7,766 nt of DNA, taken from assembly GCA_033765345.1 (NCBI GenBank), contig JANRIC010000018.1:1-7766 (forward strand). Reading direction: 5' to 3'. The notes beneath the pieces were generated by a model that saw nothing but the letters and a program-made list of their open reading frames with translations, was not told the origin of the DNA and did not search any database. This document shows, one piece after another, positions 6,547 through 7,766 of the stretch. This DNA comes from JANRIC01 sp033765345. Lineage in GTDB: Bacteria > Bacteroidota > Bacteroidia > Cytophagales > Microscillaceae. A program made the translations under genes and the position numbers. Every line of letters starts with the position of its first letter. The first letter of the stretch is position 1.

Positions 6547-7422
6547 ATGAACAGACGCACGTTTACCCAATCCCTGCCAGCTCTTGCGCTGGCCGCTTAC
6601 ATTGATCCTCAAACATTCACACTAAAAAAAGGCCTCAAAATGGGTGTTCAATTATATACTGTCAGAGATCTCATTTCTAAAGACCTTTCCGGTACACTTC
6701 AAGAAATAGCCCGCATCGGTTATCAGGTCGTAGAATTGGCCGGCTACAACAATGGGACTTTCTACGGGCAATCACCTGAGAATTTTAAAACTTTACTCGG
6801 TGATCTGAACCTTGAGGCACCAAGCGGTCATTATACCTATGGCAAACAGATGCCCAATCCGGGTACGGTACTCAATGGCTGGGAAAAAGCCGTAGAGGAT
6901 GCAGCCAAACTAGGTCATAAATATATGGTCTGTGCTTACCTCTTCCCCGAAGAAAGAAAAACCCTAGACGATTACAAAAAAGCCATTGAAGATTTCAACA
7001 AAGCCGGAGAAGTCTGTAAAAAAGCTGGTATTCAATTCTGCTATCACAACCACGACTTTGAGTTTATGAAACTGGATGATCAGCTTCCTTTTGACCTGAT
7101 GATCAAAGACCTAGACCCTGAACTGGTTAAATTTGAACTTGATTTGTATTGGATTACCAAAGCAGGTTTTGATGCCGTTACTTATTTTGGAAAAGACCCC
7201 GGAAGATACGTCCTATGGCACGTAAAAGACATGGCCAAAACTGCCGAAAAAGAATTTACCGAAGTAGGCAATGGCAGCATTGATTTCAAAAAAATATTTG
7301 CAGCCAAGAAAAAATCGGGCATGCAATACTTCTTCGTGGAGCAAGATGTATGTAAAAATAACCCACCTCTCAAAAGTATTGAGATAAGCCTCAATAATCT
7401 TAAACAAATGAAAATAGTTTAA
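6547..7422 (+). CDS. Sugar phosphate isomerase/epimerase family TIM-barrel protein with Tat-like N-terminus
   Basis: This 291-residue protein belongs to the xylose isomerase-like/AP endonuclease 2 TIM-barrel superfamily, whose members isomerise or epimerise sugars and polyols at a divalent metal. Visible barrel landmarks are MGVQLYTVRD (32-41), G58-YQVVELAGY (58-67), the H167-N-H169-DFEF strand end, FELDLYW (196-202), W224-HVKD (224-228), EVGNGSIDF (239-247) and FFVEQD (262-267). Likely metal and catalytic residues are among H167, H169, E197, D199, H225 and E265, by family analogy. The N-terminus MNRRTFTQS followed by LPALALAAYI resembles a twin-arginine signal, common in this family in Bacteroidota and implying periplasmic location. 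The hydrophobic part is short, so export is less certain. The substrate is unknown. The divergent permease at 5157-6338 suggests a joint role in carbohydrate or inositol-type metabolism. Confidence 0.85.
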   Translation: MNRRTFTQSLPALALAAYIDPQTFTLKKGLKMGVQLYTVRDLISKDLSGTLQEIARIGYQVVELAGYNNGTFYGQSPENFKTLLGDLNLEAPSGHYTYGKQMPNPGTVLNGWEKAVEDAAKLGHKYMVCAYLFPEERKTLDDYKKAIEDFNKAGEVCKKAGIQFCYHNHDFEFMKLDDQLPFDLMIKDLDPELVKFELDLYWITKAGFDAVTYFGKDPGRYVLWHVKDMAKTAEKEFTEVGNGSIDFKKIFAAKKKSGMQYFFVEQDVCKNNPPLKSIEISLNNLKQMKIV

Positions 7423-7500
7423 ATTAATTAAGGAATTAAGAGAATTAAGGAAATTAGATTAATTAAAGAAATTAAATTAATTAAGGAATTAAAAAAATTA
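7419..7500 (+). repeat. Imperfect 9-bp-period tandem repeat (consensus AATTAAGGA)
   Basis: AATTA begins at 7422, 7426, 7434, 7443, 7452, 7461, 7470, 7475, 7479, 7487 and 7496. From 7434 to 7479 the spacing is exactly 9 bases six times in a row (six starts), with an 8-base unit at 7426 and 7479. A 21-base segment at 7419-7439 recurs exactly at 7472-7492, 53 bases apart (five 9-base units plus one of 8). The array starts at the stop codon of the isomerase gene, sharing its last bases. Its function is unknown. Confidence 0.8.
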
Positions 7501-7766
7501 TAAATTTACCTTGTTAGAAATCGGATTTACTTTCAAAGAAAATAGTTAATAAATTGTACTATTCCAATTTTTAGTTAATGAAAATATATTTTTAATTAGA
7601 AATTATAAAAAAACCATAATTTATAATGTTACTACTCAGGTACTTGTTTCAGAATTTAATTTTGTTTTTTATATTATTAAGATATAAAATTTTTATTTTT
7701 TTTATTTTATCATAATAAAATTTCTGGATAATTTTGTTTGTGTAAACTTACTTATTACACAAACAT
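7423..7766. other. Extremely AT-rich gene-free right end
   Basis: This stretch of about 344 bases has roughly 16% G+C (54 G or C counted by eye), far below the neighbouring genes, and holds no open frame that looks like a gene. It contains the 9-bp repeat at its left end, exact TAnnTTTG matches on the plus strand at 7657-7664 and 7729-7736 (neither with a spaced TTG), and the inverted repeat at 7735-7765. The only notable short frame (7626-7715, 29 residues, nearly all Leu/Ile/Phe) is what poly-A/T sequence yields by chance. No convincing terminator for the isomerase gene was found. Confidence 0.75.
7729..7765. promoter_or_regulatory. -7-like element overlapping a perfect 11-bp inverted repeat
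   Basis: TGTTTGTGTAA (7735-7745) is exactly complementary to 7755-7765 across a 9-base spacer. The left arm overlaps the end of TAATTTTG (7729-7736), an exact TAnnTTTG match, so the predicted start of a plus-strand transcript (near 7743) would fall inside the repeat. This is a usual place for a repressor operator or a leader hairpin of a gene beyond the window. It could also be a terminator stem, but no T tract is visible on the minus strand and the plus-strand continuation is cut off. Confidence 0.45.

Noticed and set aside
7422..7500. Iterons of a replication origin or a CRISPR array
   Set aside because: Units are only 9 bases, almost purely A/T and without spacers. There is no replication-initiator gene, no DnaA-box cluster and no cas gene in the window.
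7626..7715. Short 29-residue frame encoding a very hydrophobic peptide (Leu/Ile/Phe-rich)
   Set aside because: Poly-T/A sequence encodes such peptides by chance. No good promoter lies in front, and the base composition is the same as the surrounding non-coding DNA.

Overview
The window looks like ordinary chromosomal DNA from a member of the Bacteroidota, probably a Cytophagia- or Saprospiria-like environmental bacterium. Four things point there. The protein families DUF2911, DUF6089 and an insert-bearing GroES-like co-chaperone are typical of that phylum. Upstream regions are A-rich and lack Shine-Dalgarno sequences. Several upstream regions carry the phylum's TTTG/TTG...TAnnTTTG promoter type. 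Coding DNA of moderate GC alternates with very AT-rich spacers. The species cannot be named from this sequence.

Layout, left to right. (1) At 2-499 (+) lies the C-terminal end of a protein whose start is outside the window: the PD-(D/E)XK nuclease-like domain of an AAA-ATPase-like/PD-(D/E)XK protein. (2) At 609-1460 (+) is an exported DUF2911 protein with a good promoter in front and a strong hairpin terminator behind. (3) At 1582-2301 (+) is an unrecognised exported protein with a possible lipocalin-like C-terminal half. (4) Convergent with it, at 2330-2713 (-), is a GroES-family protein with an extra insert. (5) At 2822-3997 (-) is an RlmI-type 23S rRNA cytosine-C5 methyltransferase. (6) Divergent from it, at 4086-5069 (+), is a DUF6089 outer-membrane beta-barrel-type protein. 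(7) A bidirectional terminator at 5104-5142 separates it from a convergent MFS permease at 5157-6338 (-). (8) Divergent from the permease, at 6547-7422 (+), is a TIM-barrel sugar phosphate isomerase/epimerase-family protein with a Tat-like N-terminus. (9) From 7423 to the end is about 340 bp of roughly 16% GC DNA with no convincing gene. It starts with a 9-bp-period tandem repeat and ends in a perfect 11-bp inverted repeat overlapping a promoter-like element.

The genes do not form one pathway. The only pair whose products plausibly work together is the divergent permease and isomerase, which I infer handle uptake and conversion of a sugar or polyol. I found no CRISPR array, insertion sequence, tRNA, rRNA or defence cluster, and no clear undescribed multi-gene system. 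The stretches most worth a second look are the AT-rich right end, the insert in the GroES-like protein, and the N-terminal domain of the 1582-2301 protein.
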